Positions 1 through 8,121 of a DNA stretch of 45,706 nucleotides are shown in pieces. The stretch is taken from contig DXFV01000041.1 in assembly GCA_019114265.1 (NCBI GenBank), forward strand, positions 1 through 45,706, given 5' to 3'. A model generated the notes under the pieces. That model saw only the letters and a list, made by a program, of their open reading frames with translations, made no database searches and was not told the origin of the DNA. Within the stretch, counting starts at the first letter, position 1, and every line of letters starts with the position of its first letter. The DNA comes from Anaerofilum faecale (GTDB taxonomy: Bacteria; Bacillota; Clostridia; Oscillospirales; Ruminococcaceae). A program made the position numbers and the translations under genes.

Positions 1-540
1 GCAGCTGAAGATCCCCTGCTACGACAGGGAGATCATCGAGCATGCCGCCAAGGACAGCCTGCGAAACATCAAAGCATTTGAGCAGGCAGACACCAGCGGT
101 GTGGGCAGCCTGCTGTACCAGCTGTCGGAGTCGTTGGCGGCCGAAGTGCGGCGCGGCGATTCGCTGGACAGCAAGATCTACCAGGCGCAGCGGCTGGCCG
201 TTCTGAAGATGGCGGCAAAGGGGCCCTGTGTGATCGTGGGCCGCGGGGCCTGCGAGGTGCTGAAAGGCCATGTGCCGTGCTGCGCGCATTCATCTACGCA
301 GACATGGAAGCGCGGATGAAGCGGGCTGTGGAGCTCTATCACGAGTCTCCGGAAAATCTGGAAAAGCGCATCCGCCAGATCGACAAAAAGCGCATGGACT
401 ACTACCACTTTTTCGAGAAGAAAGAACCCCTCTGGACCGAGCATTTCGACCTTTGCATCAACACCGGGAAACTCGGGATCGACGCCGCCGTCCAGTCGAT
501 CTGCGGCGTTTACCGCAGCATGATCTCCCCGGCAGAGTGA
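1..540 (+). pseudogene. Cytidylate kinase-like family protein, 5' end outside window, frameshifted
   Basis: The reading frame enters at base 2 and gives a nucleotide-kinase-like protein (start IPCYDREIIEHAA, then CVIVGRGACEVL near base 230). It resembles the cytidylate-kinase-like family (AAA-type P-loop NMP kinases of uncertain substrate). The P-loop end lies before the window. At about 275-277 the homology jumps from frame 2 to frame 1, continuing VLRAFIYADMEARMKR, then DKKRMDYYHFF and NTGKLGIDAAV, and stops at 538-540. One missing base explains the jump. Both halves look well conserved, so this is either a fresh null mutation or a sequencing/assembly deletion. It is followed by a good terminator. 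I am fairly sure of the family and not of the substrate. Confidence 0.75.
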
Positions 541-597
541 CCGCACCGCGCCGCAAGGGCCGGGACCCACACCCGAAAAAAATCGCAGAAAGACAGA

Positions 598-628
598 GCA
601 GGCGCCGGGCACAGGCGCCTGCTTTTTT
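598..628 (+). terminator. Rho-independent terminator after the kinase-like gene
   Basis: A 9-bp perfect stem (GCAGGCGCC / GGCGCCTGC) with a 7-base loop is followed directly by six T residues. It sits about 58 bases after the stop of the kinase-like gene. Confidence 0.85.
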
Positions 629-753
629 GTGCTGTACCCGCGGGATAAATTTCCATCGCAGGATTCCCGCTTTTTCCCCTTGCCAACTTCCCCGGCGAAT
701 AGTATGGTGGGAGCGATCCCCGTTTCTTCCACACGCCATCAGGAGGTTGCCTT

Positions 754-1467
754 ATGAAAACGATCGCTCTGCTCACCGGACGCGGGAACAATTCCCTGAA
801 AGACAAAAACATCCTGGATGTGCTGGGGCATCCGGTCCTGTACTACCCGGCCCACGCCGCCCGCCAATGCGCCGAGATCGACGGCTGGTACTGCAGCAGC
901 GACGACCGGAAGATCCTGGACATCGCGCAGGCGGAAGGCTACCGGCCCATCCTGCGCCCGGCCGAGCTGGCCCTGCCCACCGCCCAGCATGTGGACTGCA
1001 TCCTGCACGCGCTGGAGGTGCTGCGGGCGGAGGGAGGCCTGCCGGACATCCTTGTGGTGGTGCTGGCCAACAACGTCACCATCCGCTCGCAGTGGGTCGG
1101 GGACTGCGTGCGCATCATGAAGCGGGACCCCACCCTCACGGCGGTGGTCCCGGTGTACGAGGACAACGACCACCACCCCCTGCGGGCCAAGCGGATGGAC
1201 GAAAGCGGCCTGCTGCAGATGTACGAGACGGACGTGCCGGGCATCGTGTCCACCAACCGGCAGGACCTTCCCGCCTGCTATTTCCTGTGCCACAACTTCT
1301 GGGTGCTGCGGGTGGAAACGCTGCTGTCCGGCAGGCCCGGCCAGCAGCCGTGGAGCTTCATGGGCGACCGCATCAGCCCCTACCCCATCGATTCCTCCAT
1401 CGACATCCACCACAAGGTGGACCTGCTGGTGGCAAAGGACTGGATCGAACACAACTATATCGACTGA
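754..1467 (+). CDS. CMP-sugar synthetase-like cytidylyltransferase (acylneuraminate cytidylyltransferase family)
   Basis: This 237-residue protein starts MKTIALLTGRGNNSLKDKN, the N-terminal nucleotide-binding segment of acylneuraminate cytidylyltransferases, which make CMP-activated acidic sugars from CTP. It then shows a GHPVLYYPAHAA segment and a DILVVVLANNVTIRS stretch in place of the usual LLQPTSPLR. The latter difference suggests a divergent member whose sugar may not be sialic acid. The ATG at 754 follows AGGAGG at 740-745. No sialic acid synthase or epimerase lies beside it, so the pathway cannot be named. The protein looks soluble and cytoplasmic. The family is secure; the substrate is unknown. 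Confidence 0.8.
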   Translation: MKTIALLTGRGNNSLKDKNILDVLGHPVLYYPAHAARQCAEIDGWYCSSDDRKILDIAQAEGYRPILRPAELALPTAQHVDCILHALEVLRAEGGLPDILVVVLANNVTIRSQWVGDCVRIMKRDPTLTAVVPVYEDNDHHPLRAKRMDESGLLQMYETDVPGIVSTNRQDLPACYFLCHNFWVLRVETLLSGRPGQQPWSFMGDRISPYPIDSSIDIHHKVDLLVAKDWIEHNYID

Positions 1468-1473
1468 GCGCGG

Positions 1474-1543
1474 GAAGGCTTTCGGTACCGTTGGCTTCCC
1501 CCTCGGGGGGAAGCTGTCACGCAAAGCGTGACTGATGAGGGGA
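1474..1543 (+). repeat. Two-hairpin intergenic repeat, A-type, with a truncated B-type left end
   Basis: Hairpin 1 is GGCTTCCCCC..GGGGGGAAGC at about 1493-1514. Hairpin 2 is GTCACGC-AAA-GCGTGAC at 1516-1532. The tail TGATGAGGGGA follows. The GGGAAGGC plus linker GGTACCGTT at 1473-1492 matches the junction of the full composite element at 23765-23878. It lies between a gene reading toward it and the end of metQ. Confidence 0.85.
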
Positions 1544-1674
1544 GAGCCGGCGGCACCCACAAATCCCGGCAACAGCACACCCCGGCAGCCCTGCGCGGCA
1601 GGGCGGGCTTTCGGCAGACGCAGAGCGCCCGGCCTGCCGCTCTGGCACGCCGGGCGCATTTCTGTGGGATGGGG

Positions 1675-2508
1675 TCAGGCCGCCGGGACGACGGTCCCCT
1701 TGTAGGTGTCCTGGATATACTGCGCGATCTCGTCGGATTGCAGCGCCTCCACCAGCGCCTTCACGGCCGGGGCGTCCTCGTTGCCCTCCTTCACGGCCAG
1801 CACGTTGGCGAACACCTGCGCCGTCTCGTCGGTCTCGGTCACCAGCACCGTATCGGCCAGGCCGGCGCCCAGCGCGTAGTTGCCGTTGATCACCGCGATG
1901 TCCAGGTCGGGCAGGGAGGGAGGCAGGTTCGCGGCCTCCATCGGCACGAATTTCAGGTTCTTCGGGTTCTCGGCGATGCCGTCATACTCGGAGAAATCCA
2001 GCGCGCCCTCGGCGTTGCGGAAATAGTCCAGATCCAGGCCGTCCTTCAGGGTGATGAGGCCCAGGTCGGCCAGCAGCAGCAGCGCGCGGCCGCCGTTGGT
2101 GTTGTCGTTGGGGATGCCCACCTGCGCGCCGTCGGGCAGCGCGTCCAGCGAGGTGGTCTTGCCCGGATACACGCCCAGCGGCTCGTAGTGGACGTAGGCG
2201 GCGGTGGCCAGATGGGTGCCGTTCTGGGCGTTGAAGTCGTTCAGGTACGGCTCATGCTGGAAGTAGTTGGCGCCCAGATCCCCGCTTTCCAGCGCGGTGT
2301 TGGGCAGGACATAGTCGTCGAACTCCTGGATCTCCAGCGTGATGCCCTGCTCCTCCAGGATGGGCTGCACCTGCCGGAGGATGTCGGCGTGGGGGGAGGG
2401 CGAAGCGCCCACCTTGATGTAGGTGTCGGTCAGATTGGCGCTGCCGCCGCAGGCGGTCAGGCCCACGGTCAGCGCGGCGGCGCAGACGGCGGCGATGATC
2501 TTTTTCAT
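1675..2508 (-). CDS. metQ: Methionine ABC transporter substrate-binding lipoprotein
   Basis: This 277-residue protein of the NlpA/MetQ family binds methionine outside the membrane and hands it to the MetI permease. It opens with MKKIIAAVCAAALTVGLTACGG, a lipoprotein signal with the lipobox LTAC, so the mature protein should be lipid-anchored at Cys. The mature part shows KVGASPSPHADIL and the NYFQHEPYL segment typical of the family. I chose the ATG at 2506-2508 because a GAGGAG site lies just upstream and the longer reading has no signal peptide at its start. It lies 62 bases after metI in a metN-metI-metQ operon governed by the T-box at 4006-4300. Confidence 0.93.
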   Translation of the reverse strand: MKKIIAAVCAAALTVGLTACGGSANLTDTYIKVGASPSPHADILRQVQPILEEQGITLEIQEFDDYVLPNTALESGDLGANYFQHEPYLNDFNAQNGTHLATAAYVHYEPLGVYPGKTTSLDALPDGAQVGIPNDNTNGGRALLLLADLGLITLKDGLDLDYFRNAEGALDFSEYDGIAENPKNLKFVPMEAANLPPSLPDLDIAVINGNYALGAGLADTVLVTETDETAQVFANVLAVKEGNEDAPAVKALVEALQSDEIAQYIQDTYKGTVVPAA

Positions 2509-2570
2509 ACGATGCACACTCCTCTTTCTTGTTTGCAAAAGCAGGGCGTTCCCCTGCGAAAAGCCAGCTT

Positions 2571-3239
2571 TCAGCGGCGGCTGCGGTCGGCCCGGCGGGC
2601 GGCGAAATTGAACACACTCTGGATGATGCACACCAGCAGCACCAGCAGCACGATGGTGGCATACATCACGTCCTTCTGGTAGCGCTGGTAGCCGAAGCGC
2701 AGCGCCAGGTTGCCAAGGCCCCCTGCGCCCACCGCGCCGGTGATGGCGGTGTAGCCCAGGATGGTGATGGTGGAGATGGACAGCCCGCGCAGCAGGCTGG
2801 GCACGCTCTCCACCAGCATCACGCGGGTGACGATCTGCCAGTTGGTGGCGCCCATGCTCTTCACGGCCTCCACCACGCCGGCGTCCACTTCCTCCAGGCT
2901 GCTCTCCACCATGCGGGCCACAAAGGGCGCGGCCGACAGGGTGAGCGGCACGATGGCGGCGGTGCAGCCGATCGAGGTGCCCACCAGCGCGCGGGTGAAG
3001 GGGATCACGAAGATCATCAGGATGATGAAGGGCAGGCTGCGCAGCACGTTCACCAGCCAGCCGAACACCGCCTGGAACCGGGGCGCCGGGGCCAGCGCGC
3101 CGGGCTTGGTGACGGTGAGCAGCACGCCCATCGGCAGCCCCAGCAGATAGGCAAAAAAGGTGGATGCGGCGGTCATATACAGGGTCTCCCCGGTGCCCTG
3201 GAGCAGCAGCGGACCGTACTGGGCCAAAAATTCAGACAT
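2571..3239 (-). CDS. metI: Methionine ABC transporter permease
   Basis: This is a 222-residue integral membrane permease of the MetI family with about five predicted helices. The coupling-helix (EAA) region reads EAVKSMGATNWQIVTRVMLVE, and the C-terminal half holds the typical TILGYTAITGAVGAGGLG stretch. It carries methionine across the membrane using ATP hydrolysis by MetN. The start at 3237-3239 lies one base from the metN stop, and its ribosome site AAAGGAGG lies inside the end of metN, which suggests translational coupling. The longer reading frame to 3296 is set aside because it would overlap metN with a non-homologous extension. Confidence 0.92.
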   Translation of the reverse strand: MSEFLAQYGPLLLQGTGETLYMTAASTFFAYLLGLPMGVLLTVTKPGALAPAPRFQAVFGWLVNVLRSLPFIILMIFVIPFTRALVGTSIGCTAAIVPLTLSAAPFVARMVESSLEEVDAGVVEAVKSMGATNWQIVTRVMLVESVPSLLRGLSISTITILGYTAITGAVGAGGLGNLALRFGYQRYQKDVMYATIVLLVLLVCIIQSVFNFAARRADRSRR

Positions 3240-3240
3240 C

Positions 3241-3984
3241 TCAGGCTTCCTCCTTTCCCAGCAGCAGCCGCGCGATGCGGCTCTGGGGCGCTTCAAAGAT
3301 GCGGGCGGTGTCGCCCTGTTCCACGATGTGGCTGTCGTCGATGACCGCCATCCGGTTGCACACCGTTTTCACCACGTTCAGCTCGTGGGTGATGATGACG
3401 ATGGTCACCCCCAGCTTGCGGTTGATGTCGGCCAGCAGCTCCAGCACCGAGCGGGTGGTGAGGGCATCCAGCGCGCTGGTGGGTTCGTCGCACAGCAGCA
3501 CCGCGGGGTTGGCCGCCAAAGCGCGCGCGATGGCCACCCGCTGCTTCTGCCCGCCCGACAGCTGGGCCGGGTAGGCGCCGGCGCGGTCGGCCAGGCCCAC
3601 CAGCGCCAGCAGCTCGGCCACGCGGGCGTCCACCGCCGCCTTGTCGGCCTTTTTTTCCAGCCGCAGCGGGAAGGCCACGTTCTCGGCCACCGTTTTCTGC
3701 ATCAGCAGGTTATAGCCCTGGAACACCACGCCCATCTTCTTGTGCGCCGCGCGCCTGGCCGCGCCCTTCAGGGTGGACAGGTCCTGCCCCTCCAGCAGGA
3801 TGCGGCCCTCGCTGGGGGTCTCCAGCATCGAAAGGCAGCGCAGCAGCGTGGATTTTCCCGCGCCGCTCATGCCGATCACGCCAAAAATATCGCCCTTTTG
3901 GATCGACAGGCTCACATCCTGCAATGCGTTCACCCTGCCGTTTTTGTCGATGTACACCTTCGACAGATGCTCGATCTCGATCAT
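3241..3984 (-). CDS. metN: Methionine ABC transporter ATP-binding protein, short form
   Basis: This is a 247-residue ABC ATPase. Walker A GMSGAGKST is at residues 38-46, the signature is LSGGQKQRVAIARAL, Walker B is LLCDEPTSALD, and the switch histidine is in ITHELNVV. The sequence MIEIEHLSKVY and the MetI/MetQ neighbours identify MetN. Standard MetN proteins are near 340 residues because of a C-terminal ACT-like NIL domain that senses methionine and inhibits transport; this one ends straight after the ATPase core. It is the first gene of the operon and begins about 20 bases after the T-box terminator. Assignment to methionine rests on context, the T-box and the family. Confidence 0.9.
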   Translation of the reverse strand: MIEIEHLSKVYIDKNGRVNALQDVSLSIQKGDIFGVIGMSGAGKSTLLRCLSMLETPSEGRILLEGQDLSTLKGAARRAAHKKMGVVFQGYNLLMQKTVAENVAFPLRLEKKADKAAVDARVAELLALVGLADRAGAYPAQLSGGQKQRVAIARALAANPAVLLCDEPTSALDALTTRSVLELLADINRKLGVTIVIITHELNVVKTVCNRMAVIDDSHIVEQGDTARIFEAPQSRIARLLLGKEEA

Positions 3985-4005
3985 AGTTCCACCTCACTGA
4001 ACATG

Positions 4006-4300
4006 AAAAAAGCGCCCTCGTCCTCTTGTTTCCAAAGGACGAAAGCGCACAATACACTTCGTGGTACCACCTGTGGTTCACCGCCGCCTTGCGGCGCGCG
4101 GCCTCCTCTGCTGCGGACCGCACACAGCGCGGCCGTACAGCATAGCGCGGTAACGGGCGCACCCGTCGCAGGCTTAGCGCACACGCTTCACCCGCGCAGC
4201 TCAAAGGCCATCTTCGGCGCGTCTCGCTCTGCCCCTTTTCACCGGCCGGGGCTCTCTGCAAGAGGTCTGGCGTGCCTACTCTCCTCGTCATTGCGTTTGG
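4006..4300 (-). promoter_or_regulatory. T-box riboswitch, methionine type, before metNIQ
   Basis: Read on the minus strand, the leader contains GACGAGGAGAGTA near its start, an AGAGAG / GGTGAAAAGG stem I apical region, and the conserved T-box block GGTGGTACCACG at 4060-4071. This is followed by a terminator whose stem spans 4012-4048 and ends in six T residues at 4006-4011. The candidate specifier triplet is ATG at 4211-4209 in the context GAAG-ATG-GCC. T-box RNAs read uncharged tRNA, so low methionyl-tRNA charging should let transcription into metN continue. The class is secure; the specifier assignment is by eye. Confidence 0.9.
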
Positions 4301-4312
4301 TATATTGGTTTT

Positions 4313-4340
4313 ATTATACCGCATGGGTGCGGTTTGTCAA
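4313..4340 (-). promoter_or_regulatory. Promoter of the metNIQ operon
   Basis: The minus strand carries TTGACA (4340-4335) and TATAAT (4318-4313) with a 16-base spacer, just ahead of the T-box leader. Confidence 0.85.
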
Positions 4341-4366
4341 GAGGAAATGTTTCCTTTCCATCGCCA

Positions 4367-4395
4367 TTGCAAGCGGGCGGCAAAGGTTATATAAT
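4367..4395 (+). promoter_or_regulatory. Promoter of the glycosyltransferase gene at 4470
   Basis: TTGCAA at 4367-4372 and TATAAT at 4390-4395 are 17 bases apart. It is divergent from the metN promoter. Confidence 0.75.
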
Positions 4396-4469
4396 AGGTA
4401 TACTCCATATGAGAGGCAGGGCGTCCGCTATGCGGCAAACATGCGGCGCCCGGAAAGGAAAACAATGCC

Positions 4470-5414
4470 ATGAAACAGTACCTGATCAGTGTGGTGGTCC
4501 CCTGCTACAACGAGCAGGAGAGCCTTCCTCTGTTCTACAAGGAGATCTGCCGGGTGGCCGAAGGGATGCCGGCGGTGGACTTTGAGTTCCTGTTCGTGAA
4601 CGACGGCTCAAAGGACGACACCCTCGCCATCGCAAAGCAGCTGGCCGAAACCGACAGCCGTGTGAAATACATCTCCTTTTCCCGCAACTTCGGCAAGGAG
4701 GCCGGGCTGTATGCCGGGCTGGAGAACGCGAAGGGCGACTATGTGGCGGTGATGGACGCCGACCTGCAGGACCCGCCCGACATGCTGCCCCAGATGTACG
4801 AGCTTCTGCAGAGCGGCGAATACGACTGCGCCGCCACCCGCCGGGTGAACCGCGAGGGCGAGCCGCCCATCCGCTCCTTCTTTGCGCGGCTGTTCTACAA
4901 GCTCATCAACAAGATCAGCAACGCCGACATCGTGGACGGCGCGCGCGATTTCCGCCTGATGACCCGCCAGATGGTGGACGCCATCCTGTCGATGAAGGAG
5001 TACAACCGGTTCTCGAAGGGCATCTTCGGCTGGGTGGGCTTCAAGACCCGCTGGCTGGACTATGTGAACGTGGAGCGGGTGGCCGGCGAGACCAAGTGGA
5101 GCTTCTGGAAACTGCTGCTCTACTCGATCGACGGCATCGTGGCCTTTTCTACCGTGCCGCTGTCCATCGCGGCGGTGATGGGCGTGCTGTTCTGCCTGGT
5201 CGCCTTTGTGATGGTGGTGTTCGTGTTCATGCGGGCGCTGGTGTGGGGCGACCCGGTCAGCGGCTGGCCCTCCACCATCTGCATCATCCTGGCGGTGGGC
5301 GGCATCCAGCTGTTCTGCATGGGCATCATGGGCCAGTATCTGGCCAAGATGTTCATGGAGGTCAAACACCGGCCCATCTATATCGTGAAAGAGAGCAACG
5401 TGGACCGCAGCTGA
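4470..5414 (+). CDS. Polyprenyl-phosphate glycosyltransferase, GT2 family (GtrB/CsbB-like)
   Basis: This is a 314-residue membrane glycosyltransferase. The N-terminal GT-A domain starts ISVVVPCYNEQESLP and has VNDGSKDDT, FSRNFGKEAGLYAGL and the DADLQDPP metal-binding motif. Two hydrophobic helices lie near residues 225-300. This layout is that of GtrB/CsbB/DPM1-like enzymes, which load a sugar from a nucleotide donor onto undecaprenyl phosphate at the cytoplasmic face. It precedes a second GT2 enzyme with a GtrA domain, the usual flippase partner. The sugar is not predictable. The start at 4470 lies after a GGAAAGGA site. Confidence 0.85.
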   Translation: MKQYLISVVVPCYNEQESLPLFYKEICRVAEGMPAVDFEFLFVNDGSKDDTLAIAKQLAETDSRVKYISFSRNFGKEAGLYAGLENAKGDYVAVMDADLQDPPDMLPQMYELLQSGEYDCAATRRVNREGEPPIRSFFARLFYKLINKISNADIVDGARDFRLMTRQMVDAILSMKEYNRFSKGIFGWVGFKTRWLDYVNVERVAGETKWSFWKLLLYSIDGIVAFSTVPLSIAAVMGVLFCLVAFVMVVFVFMRALVWGDPVSGWPSTICIILAVGGIQLFCMGIMGQYLAKMFMEVKHRPIYIVKESNVDRS

Positions 5415-5523
5415 AACGACACGCCCCGGCATCCGATCCGCGTCACAAAAACGCCAGATCGGCAATGTTTACAAAATCATCGTATTGGCGGACAGCGCAC
5501 CCCGCTGTCCGGGGAGGAATCGT

Positions 5524-6543
5524 ATGACCATTGGCATCCTGATCCCGGCCTATCAGCCGGACGAAAAGCTCACCGCGCTCGTGCGGCAGCTGAAAGACGC
5601 CTGTGATTTTCCCATCCTGCTGGTGAACGACGGCAGCGGCCCGGCCTGCGACCCCATCTTTGCGCAGGCCGAACAGCAGGGCTGCACGGTGCTGGCGCAC
5701 CCGGTCAACCGCGGCAAGGGGCGCGCGTTGAAAACCGGCCTGGAATACGCCGTACAGCAGGACTGGGACGGCGTGGTGACCGCCGACGCCGACGGGCAGC
5801 ACACGGTGGAGGACATCCTGCGCATCGCGGCGATGCTGGCCGAGGACACCGACCGTCTGGTGCTGGGGGTGCGCAATCTGCGGCAGATGCCTCCCCGCTC
5901 CCGCACCGGCAACACCATCACCCGGCTGCTGTTCCGCTTTCTGTACGGGCGCTGGATCACCGACACCCAGACCGGCCTGCGCGGCATCGGCAGGGGCGCG
6001 ATGGGCTGGGCGGCGACGCTGGAGGGCGAGCGCTATGAGTACGAGACCAACATGCTGATCTGGGCCTCGCAGCACAACTACCCGATGGCCGAGCTGACCA
6101 TCTCCACCGTCTACATAGACAACAACCGCTCCAGCCATTTCCACGCGCTGCGGGACGGCTCGCGGGTATACAGGCTGCTGCTGCGCCAGGCCGGGCTGTT
6201 TGCCGGCTCGTCGCTGGTCTGCTTCGGGGTGGACTACGGCCTGTTCGCCGTCCTGTCCAGCCTGCTGCACCAGAACCTGTTCGTCAGCGTGGGGCTGGCG
6301 CGGCTGGTGAGCTCCTTTTTGAACTTCAAGCTGAACCAGCATGTGGTGTTCCAGAAACGCATGCGGATGCGGTATCTGGTGCAATACTATCTGCTGGTGA
6401 TCTGCATTTTCCTGGCCAACTACGCGCTGATGTTCGTGCTGGTGCACCTTCTGCACATCCACCCCCTGCTGGCAAAGCCGCTGGTGGAGGTGGCGCTGTA
6501 CCTGGCCAGCTATTCCATCCAGTCGCGCGGGATCTTCCGCTGA
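5524..6543 (+). CDS. GT2 glycosyltransferase fused to a GtrA-like membrane domain
   Basis: This is a 339-residue protein. Residues 1 to about 210 form a GT2 domain (IGILIPAYQPDEKL, LLVNDGSG, HPVNRGKGRALKTGL, TADADGQH). The rest is a four-helix GtrA-like domain (GSSLVCFGVDYGLFAVL, FLNFKLNQHVVF, LVEVALYLASYSIQSRGIF). GtrA domains are thought to flip polyprenyl-phosphate sugars. GT2-GtrA fusions are known in Firmicutes. The ATG at 5524 follows GGGGAGGAAT. The SD is preceded by a short hairpin at 5489-5511 (GGACAGC / GCTGTCC). With the gene at 4470 it could supply and flip a lipid-linked sugar for extracellular glycosylation. Confidence 0.85.
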   Translation: MTIGILIPAYQPDEKLTALVRQLKDACDFPILLVNDGSGPACDPIFAQAEQQGCTVLAHPVNRGKGRALKTGLEYAVQQDWDGVVTADADGQHTVEDILRIAAMLAEDTDRLVLGVRNLRQMPPRSRTGNTITRLLFRFLYGRWITDTQTGLRGIGRGAMGWAATLEGERYEYETNMLIWASQHNYPMAELTISTVYIDNNRSSHFHALRDGSRVYRLLLRQAGLFAGSSLVCFGVDYGLFAVLSSLLHQNLFVSVGLARLVSSFLNFKLNQHVVFQKRMRMRYLVQYYLLVICIFLANYALMFVLVHLLHIHPLLAKPLVEVALYLASYSIQSRGIFR

Positions 6544-6590
6544 AAAAAACAGGGCCGCGGGACATGTGAAGTCCCGCGGCCCCTGTGTTT
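6544..6590. terminator. Bidirectional terminator between convergent genes
   Basis: A long stem (AGGGCCGCGGGAC / GTCCCGCGGCCC) has an A-run on its left and a T-run on its right. It can serve both the GT2-GtrA gene and the membrane protein gene reading toward it. Confidence 0.85.
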
Positions 6591-7919
6591 TCAGTTATAG
6601 CGCGTTTCGGTGGAAGAAACCGGCCCGATGCCGTAGAAGAGGGAATAGGCCCGGTTGGCCCAATGGGCGGGGTCTGTGTCCAGATCCACCAGCCCGCTGA
6701 ACACGCTGTACCGCGACGAGCTGTCGATGGCAAAGGTCTCGATCTGTTCCGCGCCGGAGGCCGCCTGCGCCATCACATCCTGCTGGCGCTGCTGCCACAG
6801 CATCCGGTCGAGATAGCAGTGGTTCACATTGGCGATCACCGACGCCGCGCACACCACCGACGCCACGCCCAACAGCGCGGCCGCCAGCTGTTTTCCGCCC
6901 GCATGCAGCACGCCGGGCAGCAGGGTCATCCCACCTGCCGCCAGCAGCGCAAAGGTCCCTGTCAGCGACCGGCCAGACAGATACGGCGCCCCCACCATCG
7001 AATAGGTGCAGGCCAGCGCCGCTGCCAGCAGCGCACCGCCGCGCAGCAGATCGCCCCGCTTCACCCGCAGCGACACCGCCAGCAGCAGCAGAGCGGCGCA
7101 CACCGCCAAGACCGGCAGCAATTCTTCCTTCATCACACTGGTGCAGTTCATAAACCGGACACGCAGCAGGCTCAGCGTCAGGGGTACGTCCACCCCCTCC
7201 CGGGCGGCGCGGGCGGCGTTGCCCGGCGAGAGCACCATCACCAGCCAGCCGGCAAAGCCCGCCGCACAGCCGGTGACCATCCACAGCCGCCAGCGCTTTC
7301 GCTCCAGCAGCAGAATCAGCATCAGCAGGCCGGCGGCCAGCAGAACCGCCGCCGAGGTATTCTCGTTGCACCATCCCGCAAAGAAAGCCCACGCCGTCAT
7401 TCCCGCCGTGCGCAGCGCACCGGCCGGGGCATCCCGCTCGGCCAGCTTGTAGAAGCACAGCAGCCAGCCCATCGAGATGGCCGTGCCCCACAGATAGTTT
7501 GCCGAGCCCACCATCCACAGGCAGGTCTGGCCGAATTCCGGCAGATACAGCCACATGCCCACCGCCAGCAGGGCAAAGCCCAGCGCCGAACAGCGGCGGC
7601 GGCCAAAGCCGAAGCTGTACAGCACAAAGCTGAAGGCGGTGTACATCGCGGCGTTCAGCACATCGAACAGCCATCCCGGCAGCATCAGCAGCGCCTGTGC
7701 GATGGCGTGCACCACCAGCCGTCCGCCCTGCGTCTGGTAATGCGCCGCCATCGAGGCGGGGATCTGCAAAAGGCTGGTGATGCGCTGGGAATCGGCAAAC
7801 GAAAAGGAATAATTGTAGTCGTCGGCGATCATCGGTGTCAGGCGGTTCAGCACCAGCAGCAGCCCAAACACCAGAACTGCCATCGCCGCTGTTGCCCAAC
7901 GGTGTGTTTTTTGCTCCAT
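6591..7919 (-). CDS. DUF6056-like polytopic membrane protein
   Basis: This is a 442-residue protein with about ten predicted membrane helices. It has an early outside-facing acidic segment TPMIADDYNYSF, then QGGRLVVHAIAQAL, WMVGSANYLWGT, WCNENTSAAVL and LSPGNAARA. These are features I associate with the DUF6056 family, whose layout resembles GT-C glycosyltransferases (acidic residues in the first loop). The function is not established. I chose the ATG at 7917-7919 for its GGAGGAGAC ribosome site; upstream ATGs at 7958 and 7931 are alternatives. It converges on the two GT2 genes, so a role as the sugar-transferring third component is possible but is inference. Confidence 0.7.
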   Translation of the reverse strand: MEQKTHRWATAAMAVLVFGLLLVLNRLTPMIADDYNYSFSFADSQRITSLLQIPASMAAHYQTQGGRLVVHAIAQALLMLPGWLFDVLNAAMYTAFSFVLYSFGFGRRRCSALGFALLAVGMWLYLPEFGQTCLWMVGSANYLWGTAISMGWLLCFYKLAERDAPAGALRTAGMTAWAFFAGWCNENTSAAVLLAAGLLMLILLLERKRWRLWMVTGCAAGFAGWLVMVLSPGNAARAAREGVDVPLTLSLLRVRFMNCTSVMKEELLPVLAVCAALLLLAVSLRVKRGDLLRGGALLAAALACTYSMVGAPYLSGRSLTGTFALLAAGGMTLLPGVLHAGGKQLAAALLGVASVVCAASVIANVNHCYLDRMLWQQRQQDVMAQAASGAEQIETFAIDSSSRYSVFSGLVDLDTDPAHWANRAYSLFYGIGPVSSTETRYN

Positions 7920-7956
7920 TGTCTCCTCCATCGGCCGTGCGGCCGTTTTTGTTTTC

Positions 7957-7985
7957 ATTATAAAACAAAAGCACACCGGACGCAA
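7957..7985 (-). promoter_or_regulatory. Promoter of the DUF6056-like gene
   Basis: The minus strand shows TTGCGT (7985-7980) and TATAAT (7962-7957) with a 17-base spacer. A GGCCG-CA-CGGCC hairpin follows in the leader at about 7931-7946. Confidence 0.65.
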
Positions 7986-8030
7986 GGCAGGTGAAAACGG
8001 AGGGATTTTGTGAAAAGAATTCGACCTTTC

Positions 8031-8060
8031 TTGACAGGATTCTTTGGGGATTGCTATAAT
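8031..8060 (+). promoter_or_regulatory. Promoter of the LTA-synthase-like gene
   Basis: TTGACA at 8031-8036 and TATAAT at 8055-8060 are 18 bases apart. Confidence 0.85.
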
Positions 8061-8121
8061 TGTTAGTTGTTTACCACAAAATAATTGCATCCGCAATCTA
8101 TGAAAAAAGGAGACGAATTTC

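Noticed and set aside
1516..1542. GTC..CTGATGAGG in the A-type repeat looked like hammerhead ribozyme core elements.
   Set aside because: The GTC pairs fully with GAC in the second hairpin, no GAAA core strand follows in place, and B-type copies have GGATGAGG instead of CTGATGA.
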